DNA from: Manihot esculenta
Lineage: Eukaryota > Streptophyta > Magnoliopsida > Malpighiales > Euphorbiaceae
Assembly: GCF_001659605.2 (NCBI RefSeq)
Contig: NC_035170.2
Location: forward strand, 4,154,001 to 4,218,000
Length of the DNA stretch: 64,000 nucleotides
Reading direction: 5' to 3'
In this document: positions 43,201 through 55,800 of the stretch, one piece after another
How positions within the stretch are numbered: the stretch's first letter is position 1
How the letters are laid out: the number at the start of each line of letters is the position of its first letter
Made by a program: the position numbers and the translations under genes
The notes under the pieces: model-generated
The model's input: only the letters and a program-made list of their open reading frames with translations
Told to the model about the DNA's origin: nothing
The model's database searches: none

Positions 43201-46086
43201 ATAATACTTTTGCATGCATGCCTGTGGTTTCTGTAAGTGTATCCGGATTTCACTGAAAATTAAATCACGTTCTTTTAAAACATGATCTACTACCTTCACG
43301 CTTGTAGATCATGGAATGAAAGATAATAATCGACCATTTGTGCCATCACAAGAAGAAAAGTCTAGTTAGGCATTTTGGAGCTTCACAAGTACCTCTATCC
43401 TTTCATTCGCTTTTGACCAAAATTTTATTGGTTGCTACTTGATCTATCTTGTTTTGGTTCGCCCCTATTATAGGTTTGAACTAGTTCAAAAATTTGCTAA
43501 ACTAAGTCACTCAACATGCATCGAATCATTGCATGAAAGAATTCAACTTTTTTTCTACATTTGTTGAATGACTCATGACAATCGACTCTGATACCAAGTT
43601 TTTATGGTCCCGAGTCACATATCGCATCACGAGATGATTGATAAGGAAAGAGCTCATCAAATGGAGTTGTTAACACCTCATGCTCATTAATGAGAGAGAG
43701 CCTTAAATCTCAAATAAGTTTTTAATTAATCCACTTGTCTTATTAAATAGTTAGAAACCCCATATATAATGGAGGTTCTCATAATCTTAGTACTTCTAAA
43801 AAGAGTAGAAGTCTAATATAAGCTACCATTGGACAACAAACTACTGACTACTGAGATAAGATGCAAGAAATCTAATAACTACTAAGGTAAGATAACTAAC
43901 AAATGCAATCTAAACATAATCTTAGTTGATAGACTTTTAAAATTTGAATTTTAATGAAGAATGGATTTGGTCTATCCATTATCCATAACACCTATGCTGG
44001 CAGACAGCAAAACTTATCCTCCATCCATGTAAGACAAGACAACCAGCAAAAGGGCACAAATCTACGTTATTTCAATATACATTCACAAATATGGTCTTGA
44101 TTTCTCGAAGGTCCTACTAGGAAATCTTTCAACAACTGAACAGAAGGCTACAAAAGCCACCACTTCTCATCATTTTTAAATTGATAGATATTAATCAAAC
44201 ATCACACTACATCATAATACATTATGACTGATCTGGATAACATAATGACAAACTTCTCTTCCCTTAGAAAATTCATCCTTAAAAGTTTGAAATCCAAAAA
44301 CAGGACTTCACAGACAAACCTCAAACTTCAAGAATCCTTCAAGAACATCCAAAAGCAAAGGACCGCTGTCACCATTTCTGTTTATATCATACCCATTCTT
44401 GCTACTAAATTCCTTCAACTCAGCTTTCCAGGAATCCTTTTGCTGCAAGGTAAAATAAGAGCAACTTAAAATACAATAAATAAATAAACAAATAAAATTA
44501 ATATTTAAATTTTAAGAAAGTCTTGCAAAATTATAATGAAAAATTACTTGATTACCAAATTGCACTCTGGTAGATAAACTTTAAGCGTATGATTTAGTTG
44601 TGCCCAGTCCAAATATTCACATATCAGTGCAGTTAGCAACCTCCCTGAATTTGTAAAGAAATATCAAAACACAATGCATGGAAATATGACTACCAATTTC
44701 TTGTTAAAACAAACAAATGTTTACATTAAACTGTGAATTAGTGACCTTTAAATGATATGGTAATAGTTATTCTCTATTAATAAATGCAAAGCAAGAAAGT
44801 TCATAACTCCTAATGGACAATTAAATGGTGAATATATCAACATAAAAGGCCACCACTTTACCCCTCATGGAGCTTAACGAACAATTAAATGGTGGATATA
44901 TCAGCATAATGAAAAATGACTTAGTGGCGCTAAAACTTTTCTTAACATATAAATTTACACCAGATGAAACGGAGAAAATAGATCCACACAGCTGCTCCCA
45001 AATAGTTTGAGATTAACACGTGGTTAGTTAAAAACATCCCGATAGTACAAAATTAAATGTTTCAGCACTCTCAAAAGTTTTGAATCAGAAATGTTAGAGG
45101 CTAAAATTCAAGGAGCAACCTGAAGGAGAAGCATGAAGTTGTTTTGCACGGTCATTACAGCTCCCCAATAATGCAGGAGGTAAGCCCTCTTCCTTTTCAA
45201 TTACCCTATCCTCCTCTTCAATTGCCTCAAAGACACTTGCCCTGAGTTCAGCCTGGAATCCGAACAACCAAGTAAATGGGAAGAGAAAGATGCACAAGAA
45301 AGAGAAATACATACTACACTAATAATTAGGAAACAAAGCACAATTTAAGTCATCAACCAAATAGCAGTTTACATTGCCACGTTACATTTTCTCTATTTCA
45401 AATGACCACATCTAAAAGCAATGGAAATTTCTTTCTAAAATGCTTTCTGCACAATAACCTCAGCACCAAATCAACATCAACTATAATTTTTGTTAAAGGG
45501 CCTTTTTTTTTTTTAATTTGCGCATTTTGTTTGGCACAATCTCACTCAATTTAAAACATGGAGCTGGAGCTTCACACGACTCTAGACAAAGTCTAGACTA
45601 AGCTAGGATCATGAACAAAAAGAAAAGAAAAGAAAAAAAAACCTAGCCACAGCCTGCAAAACCATTTTTCCTCGTTCTAACCAAAAGAAACAAAAGCGGT
45701 TACATCACTACCAAACTTATTAAACACACACAAAAAGGAGGACAAAAGAACAAGGCTCTTGAATGTTAATTCATTACACGAGATCCGAGTAAAAGAATGA
45801 CCTAAATTCTAATCTCACTTCATACAAATGATAAAAGAATAACTTCAAGTGGTTCTCTTCCCTGAACCAATTGGTTTACGAGAGGTAAATTCGCCATCTC
45901 TCGATATTCACTTTCTAATTAGATCATACCAAGTTTCTTGGAAACCAAACAGAGGTTGTGTAGAAGAAAATCGAGGAACTATTAGCATAATAATTATACC
46001 CGGATCTTAGCTAAGACGCCCTTCTTCTCCAGGGTTCGAGTGACAAGAGTCTTGAGGTCCATCATTTCTCTGGTATATTCATCCAT
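40221..46086 (-). CDS. TON1: TONNEAU1-like protein, 7 exons, 247 aa
   Basis: TON1 is related to the human centrosomal protein FOP. It acts with TRM proteins and the PP2A subunit TON2/FASS at cortical microtubules and the preprophase band, setting the division plane. Exons (minus): 46000-46086, 45120-45252, 44556-44644, 44320-44442, 40617-40744, 40458-40480, 40221-40381. All junctions are GT-AG; the sum is 744 nt. The start MDEYTREMMDLKTLVTRTLE and the following RAELRASVFEAIEEEDRVIE are diagnostic. A LisH-type dimerisation segment lies around residues 73-105 (LLTALICEYLDWAQLNHTLK). The middle is Ser/Arg-rich, and the conserved tail GYRKDEYNWRYD...LENLQLDRKARNLTTSWR closes the protein. Exon 6 is a 23-nt microexon. 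Intron 4 (3.6 kb) is swollen by two insertions. Length is close to Arabidopsis TON1 (about 260 aa). Confidence 0.94.
41191..41402. mobile_element. Small MITE in TON1 intron 4
   Basis: About 212 bp with inverted ends: agccttgcttggtt on the left and aaccaaacaaggcc on the right. The ggccttgtttggtt terminus resembles plant Tourist/PIF-Harbinger MITEs. The flanks contain cta/taa, compatible with a 3-bp duplication, but the exact edge is ambiguous by one base. Confidence 0.6.
42634..43995 (-). mobile_element. 1.35-kb deletion derivative of a chromodomain-type gypsy element, TSD CCTAT
   Basis: The element spans 42639-43990, flanked by CCTAT on both sides (42634-42638, 43991-43995). LTRs of about 390 bp lie at 42639-43028 and 43599-43990. 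On the minus strand the right-hand LTR is the 5' one and is followed by TGGTATCAGAGTC (43584-43596), a near-perfect initiator-Met tRNA primer site. Then comes a broken gag start similar to that at 38371 (MSHSTNVEKKLNSFMQ). The far end of the interior reads ITWES...FEREDKLLLLEDGDVM with upstream VSWQ, the tail of an integrase chromodomain. So gag's start and pol's end are joined by a large internal deletion. It sits in TON1 intron 4 in the same orientation as TON1. Confidence 0.82.
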
Positions 46087-47409
46087 TTTGGAACTCTTTC
46101 CACCTCTGCTCACTCTCTATCTCTCTCTTTGCGAATTTTTCTTTCTTCTTTCCTGGAAAATTTTGATTTCGGGGAGAGGAGAGAGAGAAAGTGCTTGAGG
46201 CAGGGTAAAGAGAGGGGTGTAATAATGATTAGGAGCGACGTTATTTTGGTAAATGTGGGTCCCGGCGGACATTATCACCAGACCTGGGCCGTCCATTTTC
46301 AAGAAATGAGCTTGGAAGCTGGGTCCCACTTGCTAGTAAAATTGTAAATTTTTTAAACTAATAAATAAACAAAAAACTAGCTTTATATGAAAATAGGATG
46401 GCGAGATCCAATCCTCTCCTGCGGGCATTGAGACTCCCGCGGGACCCGTCCAGCTTAGATGCTCACCTCACTTTTGGCATTACGTAAATACCATCAGATT
46501 ATTGCCGTTGCGTGTTTTTTTTTTTTCTTGTTTTTTTGGAAGATATATTAAATTGCATGAGAAGATTACATGGCTAAGTCTAAACATATATTTAAAAAAA
46601 TACAAAATAGAAACTCATAACATGAAGCTCAGAAGTCCTAAAATATTGAAAATCCTAAGACCCGTGGGACAAATTTGACTCATAATCGAAAAACTAACTA
46701 GAAAGGAAAAATCGTGCCGTCAGTTTGAATTTGTTAACTACTGTAAGGAACAATTCAGCGTCTAGGAGGAGAGATAATCACCAAATTGAAACATCTAAGG
46801 GAATTAAGTTTTATTGTAATCTACTTTCGGATACTGTCAATCAAGCCACAAACCACATGCAAAAGAGATGGAAACCATGAAAACCAAGAAGATCTAACAA
46901 TGAAGGGGAGGCTTGGCCATGCAAGACTAAGTTGAAGAATATAAGCATACCAAATCAAAGAAAAAGTAACAATAGATCAAGAAAATAAAAGAATTATCGT
47001 GAACCATTTGAAAAAGAGTGTATTTAGAGTTTTATAACTTCAAAGAGTTTTCAAAATTACCATTAATGATTTTCAAGTTTAGTATATAATTTCTGATGGC
47101 GTATCACCTATAAAAATATTCTCCCTTCAAAATTTAGCTAGAATTTATTGGAAAAATACTTTTAAAATCAATATTAAAACCATGCAGGATCTAAAAAATG
47201 TTTTGAAAGCTGCATGCAAAAAACTAGAAAAATATAAAAGAAGAAAATAAAAATTTATCTACAAACCTCAATTTGAAGGTGGAAAAGAAAATCCACTATC
47301 CAGACTAAGGGAAGAGAAAATTTTTTCAGCCCAAAGGAGGCAAAGAAAGCTAATGAAAGAGGCTCCCCTCAAAGGAAAAAACCAAAGAAAAGAGAGAGTT
47401 CTCTATTGT

Positions 47410-47870
47410 CTTTCCAAGTTAATAGCAAGAATTATAAAATTTTATTTGGATAGTGAAAGTCGACAAATTTAATAAAAAGAAAAATTAAATCTCAAAGAAA
47501 AAAACCTAAGAAAAGAAAATCTCAGTTTTAATTTTCTAAGTTAATAACAATTAGCGATGCAATATAATTACTAGATTTCTTATGATAGTCTTATACAATT
47601 GTAGATTTTTTTTTATTTCATATATAAATTATATCATCTTTTTAATGAATTATAAAATTTTATTTGGCTAAGAAAGCCGAAAAAACTTATAAAAGAAAGC
47701 ATTGCCTTAAAAGAAAAAAAAAAATACAAAGAAACTTGCCTTTCTAAGTTAATAGCAGCAGTGCAATTATGATTATTAGATTTCTTATAATATTATTACA
47801 CAATTGTAGATTTTTTTTATTTATTTCATATATAAATTATATCCTTTTTTAACAAACTATAAAATTTATT
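47410..47870. repeat. Imperfect tandem repeat, about 210-220-bp unit
   Basis: The ordered blocks attataaaattttatttgg, ttctaagttaata, tagatttcttat and acaattgtagattttttt recur at spacing of about 209-219 bp (for example ttctaag at 47533 and 47742; attataaaatttta at 47431 and 47650). Copies are diverged. About two full units plus a partial one are present. No coding content. Confidence 0.65.
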
Positions 47871-48666
47871 TAACATTTATATTTTGAAACGCATGCGTTC
47901 CATACAATATATAAATTCGTCTGTTACAATTTTAAAGATATTATTTAGTATTGTTTATTGAGTATTTAACAATTAGCAAATTATATTAAAAAATTACTTA
48001 TTAATAAAATTCGCTATCTACTATTAAGGATTTGTATAGCATTGCTACTAAAGCAGTTATTGAAAAAAAAAACATTTTTTAAAAAATATTATCCAAAAAA
48101 TATTAAAATTCTTTTTAATTTAATTTAATTATAAAAATACTAAAATAAATAATACGACTTTTTCCAAACTATTTTTTGCTATTTTTTTCTCCAAACTTAA
48201 TATCAAATATACTCTAAAATAACCATTAACTATTATATTATATTTTTACATGAATTATAAAAACATTTATGATTTGGTTTAAATTAAATTTGATTGGATA
48301 TATTAACTTTCTTATTTTTAACATAAATTTATTGATATTTAGATATTGTTATTTAAATTAAAAACTCAGTATTATATTATTAAATAAATTTTCTAAAATC
48401 ATAAAGGGATTCCCCTAGTTTCGAATTTTTAGAATTTGAATATCTGAATAGACAAAACGCTATAAAGATAGATTTGATAAATATACAATTACATTAGGGA
48501 CATATCAAATTTAAAAATCATTACCGTTATTCATAGAGATTTTATGAATTGGGTTGCCATTATCCATTATCCAAACATATTTATATAAATAATGCAGTAA
48601 TTTTAGAACAAATATTTAAGTTTTTGTTCTCAGAATTTTATTGGTGAAATAAGAAGAATTGCCTTA

Positions 48667-48848
48667 TGATGATCGTCGAACTTATGATATCTGGTCTGAT
48701 AAATATAAACTAAAAAATATATAACTGTGTGACAGAAACAAATAATACTGTAATAAAGTGGCGATTACAGAGGTCACTAGAGGACAAATAAAAAGGAATA
48801 ACGTACACATTACTGTAAACCCTATTTTCTCTATATCTCAAAATATCA
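48667..48848 (+). mobile_element. Internally deleted LTR remnant of the Tat-related family
   Basis: It starts tgatgatcgtcg and ends tctatatctcaaaatatca. The right half (gaggtcactagaggacaaataaaaagg) closely follows the solo LTR at 7322 (cacgtcactagaggacataa...aaaag) and the end of the one at 13629. It is only 182 bp against 410-490 for full copies, so the middle is lost. No matching 5-bp target duplication was found. Confidence 0.5.
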
Positions 48849-49820
48849 ATTCTCTCTATACCTCAGAACATCACCTTGCATATGCATATGTGGTCAATCC
48901 TTTTACAATTACAAAAGAGAAGAAACTAGTATTGTCCCTCTAACAATGCATTTTCTAATGATTAAACCTTATTGATAAATATGTTCATTTAGTCCCTTAT
49001 GATGTCTCCTTTAAAAGAGGTTTCAACTATAAAAACAGCTCCTGCATTGTCTTCGAATAAGAGAAGGATAAAACTGTTTCCTTCAGTTTCCCTTAGTAAA
49101 CAGAAAATATATTCACAAAATCACCATACTCAAACCCAAACTCGATTAATTTTATCAATTTTTGAACTTGTTTTAAAACCAATTAACATTTATCTTAAAT
49201 TATCTGAATTTATCCGAAACCTAATTATTATTATCTAAATAATGTTTGAATTCGTTTAATTTCATGTATTTTAATTACCAAACCCATATTAATCTTCAAA
49301 CCCTAATCCATTCTAAATCCATTCTAAATCCGATTATATATTATCCAAAAATACATTGAATATCCAAAAATAACCGACATATCTCAATTTCCATGAAAGG
49401 TAAGTTGCAGTGAAACATAGATCACAAATCACAAAAACCAACAATTAGTACACAATTCATTCCTATCAATTAGAACAATGGAAAGGGTAACAAGGTTCCG
49501 TCAATAAGTGGTTATTAGGGGGCAAAAAGAATCGAAATTCGATTTACACGATAATTAGGTTCAATCATTAGCTAGAGACATGGTTTGGGGCCTGCCAATT
49601 CCATAATCTTAGAACAGGAAGGAATAAGAAAGATTCAAAGCCAAGAACGTTTTGTGGTCTAAAAGCTACTTCAGAAGCTTAAATGCAGAAACATGGTAGC
49701 GACCGATTCTAGCAACAAAATACGCCATTGAAACCATGCTTCAGGAGGAATGCTGGTTTATTTCAAGCCTACATGACATAGATTAAAATGAATGGTATTG
49801 AAAGAAGTTACTTGAGCAAG

Positions 49821-52800
49821 TTAGATGATACTGCACTCCCTTCGCAGAATGTAGTCCACTGCCTCTTCGACAGTATCTACCACCTGCAAAGTTGAAAGCA
49901 ATATACGTTATAATAATAATAATAATACTAACAGAAGATTTTTCAGATTAGATTTTCCCACCCCTCAGTTGATAGTTTAGAGAAAAAATGCATATGAATG
50001 TGTGCACATGCTTGTCTTCTTGTGTAGTTTCAAATGATACATTTCTCATGCATGTTAAAAAAAAATCATCATTTCATCAATTGACTTGCCAGGTCTGCAG
50101 GAAACTCAGCATGGTTACTTTCCCCTCGGAAAACTCCTGTTCTTGTCAAAATAGAAAACCAAGGATTTCCAGCCTGAAAACAGAATAGGATAATGCTTCC
50201 ATTTATTTGCTTGAAAAATCACCTCAATCAGCCAAAAGCTAAAGTTACAAGTTTACAACAAATTGGCACAGCTCACCTGATGTGCACCTTTGACGTCAAC
50301 TGAAGGATTATCACCAATCATATAAAGAGTTTTCAGAGGAGGTAATTCAGGGCCTCCACATTCCTTGAAATTAAATTCATGACAACATAGCTGAAGCTGG
50401 CTCAATATAGCTTCAGCATTCTTGAATACAAATGGATTTGGTTTCCCAAAAGATACATATTCTAGAGCATTATGGTGGATTCTGCAAGCAATAAATTGAC
50501 AAACAAGATCTTAGAGAAGAAACCATTGACAATGCAGCAACAAGATAGTTTGCAACAGTTGCACAGGCTCTAATTTACTGAACTAAAAGCAAACAATTAA
50601 TGTCTAGGTTATGTAAACTTTTCAGGTTAACTATTCTCACAGCACTTTCAAGTTCAACTACACTGTTGCAGCTGAAAAATTAGAAGGATAAAAAAGATAT
50701 CAACTTAGAGAGGAGAAAGAACAAAATATTGCCTACGTAAACAATCGAGATCTCAAGAAGCAGAAGAGAGGATAACAAAAATAAAGGGGAAAAGATTAAG
50801 TGAAGCAGTCACTTCTAGAGAGATATAAATGTAAGGGATTCTGCTTTTAATCTGGATGGAAAGTACAAGGTATAATAAACAAAATGAACAGAAGTCGATG
50901 GGCCAATTTTACATAGAAAATATCAATTCCGATGAAAGGAAAGCATAAAAAAGTTAGTGTTGTGTGTAAGATTTGCATTTGGAATTAAGTCCCAAACAAA
51001 AGTAGTTACTCCAGTTGCTAATAAAGCTAAACATATGCTACCAATTTTCTGAACTTTTCAAGTTTGTATGGTTTTGCTTTGCACATTTTAAAAAAATTAC
51101 CTATTTCTCTTTCCAAAATGATCTCCAAAGTACTAAAGAAAGGACATAATACTGAGGAAGCCATTTGAAAGCACAACCCTCAACGACACTGCTTTTAGCA
51201 CTTTTTTGAGGTCAAGTATTGGAGTATCTATGAACCACTCAAGCTGATAAAATTCCTAATTTAGGAAAAGAAGACTTCAAATAATTTAAATTACATGAGC
51301 ACTGACCTTACCTGTTGAAGACGCTCTCTAGAGCAATTCTGAAAGCCCCCATTCCAAGACGCTGAGAAGGAAATGCAGCCTGTACTGAACAATAAGACAG
51401 CTTAAGTAATAAAGGAAAGAAATAATATAAAATTCTAACTTTCTGTAAATCAGGATGACTGCTTGAGTTTACGAGGTCCAGAAGAAATTGTAATGAAATG
51501 CTAAACAGAAAATTTGGAATTGTGCAAAATCAATGATGGAAAGTATCTATGAATATGGCTCACAATCTTATGTACATGCAGATTTCAAGCCTACTGGTCA
51601 GCTCATGATATTTGGGCATAAAGTTAAGGGAATTTCTTGCTAATAAGCACTCATTAACCACAAGCTAATTAATACCAAAGATTCCACTTCCGTCCAGCCA
51701 GTTCTAGTAAAAAGATATATCAATTGGTACTTTTCATTTTTTAAAGTCCACTTGGAATTTCAGAAAAGAACCAAGGCCTACCTGAAAAGGAACATAAAGT
51801 CGAACCAAGTTGAAATAAATAAACATACTAGCAACCTGATATTCAAGATCGTCAGCAGCAAAATACAAAGGAGGTTGATGCCCATTATCCTGTCCAGGAA
51901 GGCCTCCAGATCTTAAAACATCACAGAGAACCTAACATAATTCATAAATCAGTTCATAACTTTTAAAGGCTACATAATTTATGTCCAGTAACATATAATG
52001 CACATTAAACAGTCAACCTCAATCAGAGCAATAGTTGCTTTCCTTCAAACTGTTACTCCCTATGATGACAGAACTGCAGACCTTCTACTATAATATATAA
52101 ATTTAATACATGTAAAAGTACTAATACGGTCCTAATGAGATGTGATCCAATACTTAAATATTAAACATTAGCTGTTCCTGAAGATTCCTAAATCTATTCC
52201 AATCCTGGCCATTATTAATAATCATGAGCATATGCATACTTGTCCCACAAAATATAAAGATCAAATGATGAGCACGTAAGACTTCTAGAATCTAGTCACA
52301 TTTCGAGAAAACAATGAGGAGCATGCATCCTTTGACACAGAAAAGGAGCAGCCCTTTCACTTTAACAAGTGCATGGAAGCAGCCTTTTAAGTTTTAATGG
52401 TAAAATAACTATTAACTAGGCCTGCCAACTACATCTTTTGGGGAACATTGATGATAATGAAAGGTAGTAAGGCTTTAAACATTTCTGAGGTTGAATTGAA
52501 CTCAAATTGAGCTCTTAATGAGCCCAAGCTTAGCTTTTAGCACCAAGCCAATGTTTGAAATTAAAATCCACTAAATTTGAGACGGGCTCTGGATTGACCA
52601 AGCCAAGCATGAATAGCCAGATACTTGAGTTGGCCCAATACTTTTTCACAGTTTTGAACAGTGTCGGGAAGTTATATGCACGCATTTTATGTCTCAAGAA
52701 TGGCAAAAATTACTATCAAATGCATGAGCCTTACAGTTTGCAAAAGAAAATAATTTTAACACTATAATTTGATACTCTATCCATGAACAACTCAATAAGC

Positions 52801-55800
52801 AATGCAAACGTAGCAAGAAAATTACACCAAACAAAACAATTTACAGAATTTTGAAACCAGCACATTTCAGAGGATCTAAAAAAAGAAACCAAAAGATGGA
52901 CTGGCAGGTTCATGTTAGAGGACCACATAAAAACAAGAAATACCTGAATATCCCTGCCCCAATCTACAGGATCACTGACAACAAATACTGCTTTAACTGA
53001 TTCAGAAAGAACATTGCATCTTGGTGTCATATTCAGAGAGACAATACGCCTAGTCATATTTGATACCTGGTCAGTTGTCCATCTCTTGTATTGAGACACG
53101 GGATCAATATTCTCAAAGAAAGAGGCATACTCTTCCAAAGAGAGAACCTTTCTGCCAACAAAAACAAATGAAACCAATGAAATGTTGCAAATCTGGAAAA
53201 AAAAAAGGCCTAGAAAACAGGGACTTTTTGCTTTTCCAAGTTTTAAAAAAAAAAATTTCTAAAACCCTAGTCTGATTTTTTTCCCAAATCCGGATGTTGC
53301 AAAGTGACTCTACCGTATTTTAAAAGTGTGATAGAGACTATCGCACTTTTAAAATGCAGGAAAATGAAGTAATTAAAAAGAAAATTTAAATACGTTACCG
53401 CACTTTTAAAGCGTACTCATTAATTTAAAGTATAAATTTAATTAATTATTATATTTTATTAATTTTATTTATTTAATTATATATTAAATTTATAAAATAT
53501 AATTATAAAAATTATATTAATATTAATTAATTTTTATTTAATTAATTATTATATTATATTTTATTAATTTAATTAATTATATATTAAATTTATAAAATAT
53601 AATTATAAAAATTATATTAATATTAATTAATTTAAATTATTTATAATATAATATTATATTTATCATATTTACTATTTTATTTTATTAATTTATATAATTT
53701 AATTAATGCTAAGAATATATATAAATGTATTAATATAATTTATTTTACAAATGTATTAATTAATGCTAAGGATATATATAATTTATTTTATTAATCATAT
53801 TTATCAATGTAAAAAGTATAAAAAATTAAATATAAAAATAAATATAAATATTTAAGACAGTAGAATGTAATAAAAATAAGTTAATATATATATAAATTAT
53901 AAAAGTTAAAAAATAATATTAAAGAGGATCAAATGTTTTCATATACTATATGGACGTCCCTCCTTATATGACCAACGTACTCTCATTTTCAGTTATTAAT
54001 ATTTATGGAGATTACAGGAATAATAAAAATTAATATTTATAGAGTATTTTGAGAGAAATATAAAAAAATAGAGAAAAATTATGAAAAAAAATGAAATAAA
54101 ATAAATTTTAATTTTTTATAGTTTTTATAAAATATTTATAAATTAATTGTAATAAAAATAATAAAATAGAATGATAAATATGAAAATATAATGTTTTATC
54201 ATAAATAAATTAAAACAATTAATATTTATAATAATATTAATATAATTTTTATAACTATATTTATATAAATTTAATATATAATTAATTAAATTATATAAAT
54301 TAATAAATATAATATTAAATCACAAATAATTTAAATTAATTAATATTAATATTTATAATTATATTTTATAAATTTAATATATAATTAAAATAAATTAAAT
54401 TAATAAAATATAATAATTAATTAAATTTATAATGTAAATTAATGCTATAAATTTAATATATAATTAATTAAATTATATAAATTAATAAATATAATATTAA
54501 ATTACAAATAATTTAAATTAATTAATATTAATATTAATATAATTTTTATAATTATATTTTATAAATTTAATATATAATTAAATAAATTAAATTAATAAAA
54601 TATAATAATTAATTAAATTTATATACTGCACTTTTAACGCGCCATAGAGTTATTTTTCATCCTGATTTGAAAAAAAAAATTTTTCGGACCGGATTTGAGA
54701 AATTTTTTTTTTTTTAACTTAGAAAAGCAAAAAGTCCAGAAAACAGCTAGTCATGATCAGGAATAATGAGTGAGATCTTACTTGAAACCATACTCAGACA
54801 TCACTAGAGCAGGTTCCCCTTTTCCAGTGGCAATAATGAGTTGATTCTCATATCTGGGAAAATATTTAAAGTCAATTGTGTTAGTAAACAATTGTGACAA
54901 AAATAGTCGCTATGCTACAGACAGTAAATCATGATACAAGATAAATTTCCTCACAAATATATTTAACACAAATCACATGACCATAAAAATTAATCATTCC
55001 CACAACAAAACCTTCACAGACATATTCTATGAAATATTTCCAAGTATGCCATAAGTGCATCATTAAAGGAATCAAGTAATGAAAACAACTAAAAAATTTT
55101 GGAAGTCACTAACTCAATATCACCTCATTTCCCCTAGGCTGATTAACTATAATTTTGATTTGGCTACCATTTTTTCTGTCACAATGTTCACATTTTGTTG
55201 TAATCATAAATAGAAAGGACATGGAGACAGCAATTTTTTAGAAGCAGCAAGTTTAGCATGAGAGTCTCCAGCAAACTCAATCTGGTCAATGTCTAAATCC
55301 AAAATGACCCTAAACAGTCCCACTCTTGAAGGCCATACTCCATTGAAGAGGAGTTGTTAGTATATTACTATATTAAAACTAACATAAAATTTAATAAATA
55401 TTGTGATCAACAGGATGAAATTTAAGAATAGAATGAAAATGTGATCCACAAGAAAAGAAATTATCAGAACTATGTTAAAGAAGAATATATTATTTTCAAA
55501 CTAAAGATGTAAAATCTGGGGAAAATGCAGTGTAGAAAAATCAATATATATACCTTTTCAACAGATTTTTAAAAGGTGAGTGACCCTGTAAAACCTGTGT
55601 CAAGAAAAAAATAACAGCTATGCCAAAGTTTCCATCAGTCAAATCTCACATGATATCAAAAGCAAAGTTCATTGGGTACAGTATACAACATCTTTAAGCA
55701 GTACCTGAGAAGGTAAAATCTTTACACCCAGAATTTCACTCAACTCAATGGCTCGTCTACATTCTGGAATGCCACCTCCTAATCAAATAGAATTATGTGG

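Larger units (their letters stand above)
46087..49820. other. Intergenic DNA between TON1 and the HAD hydrolase
   Basis: The first 130 bases upstream of TON1 are CT-rich on the minus strand (a GA run near 46178-46190), consistent with its 5' leader. The remainder holds AT-rich repeats, the duplicated block at about 47410-47870 and the LTR remnant at 48667. Two ORFs of 61 and 79 codons (48758, 48999) have no recognisable content and I do not call them. Confidence 0.45.
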
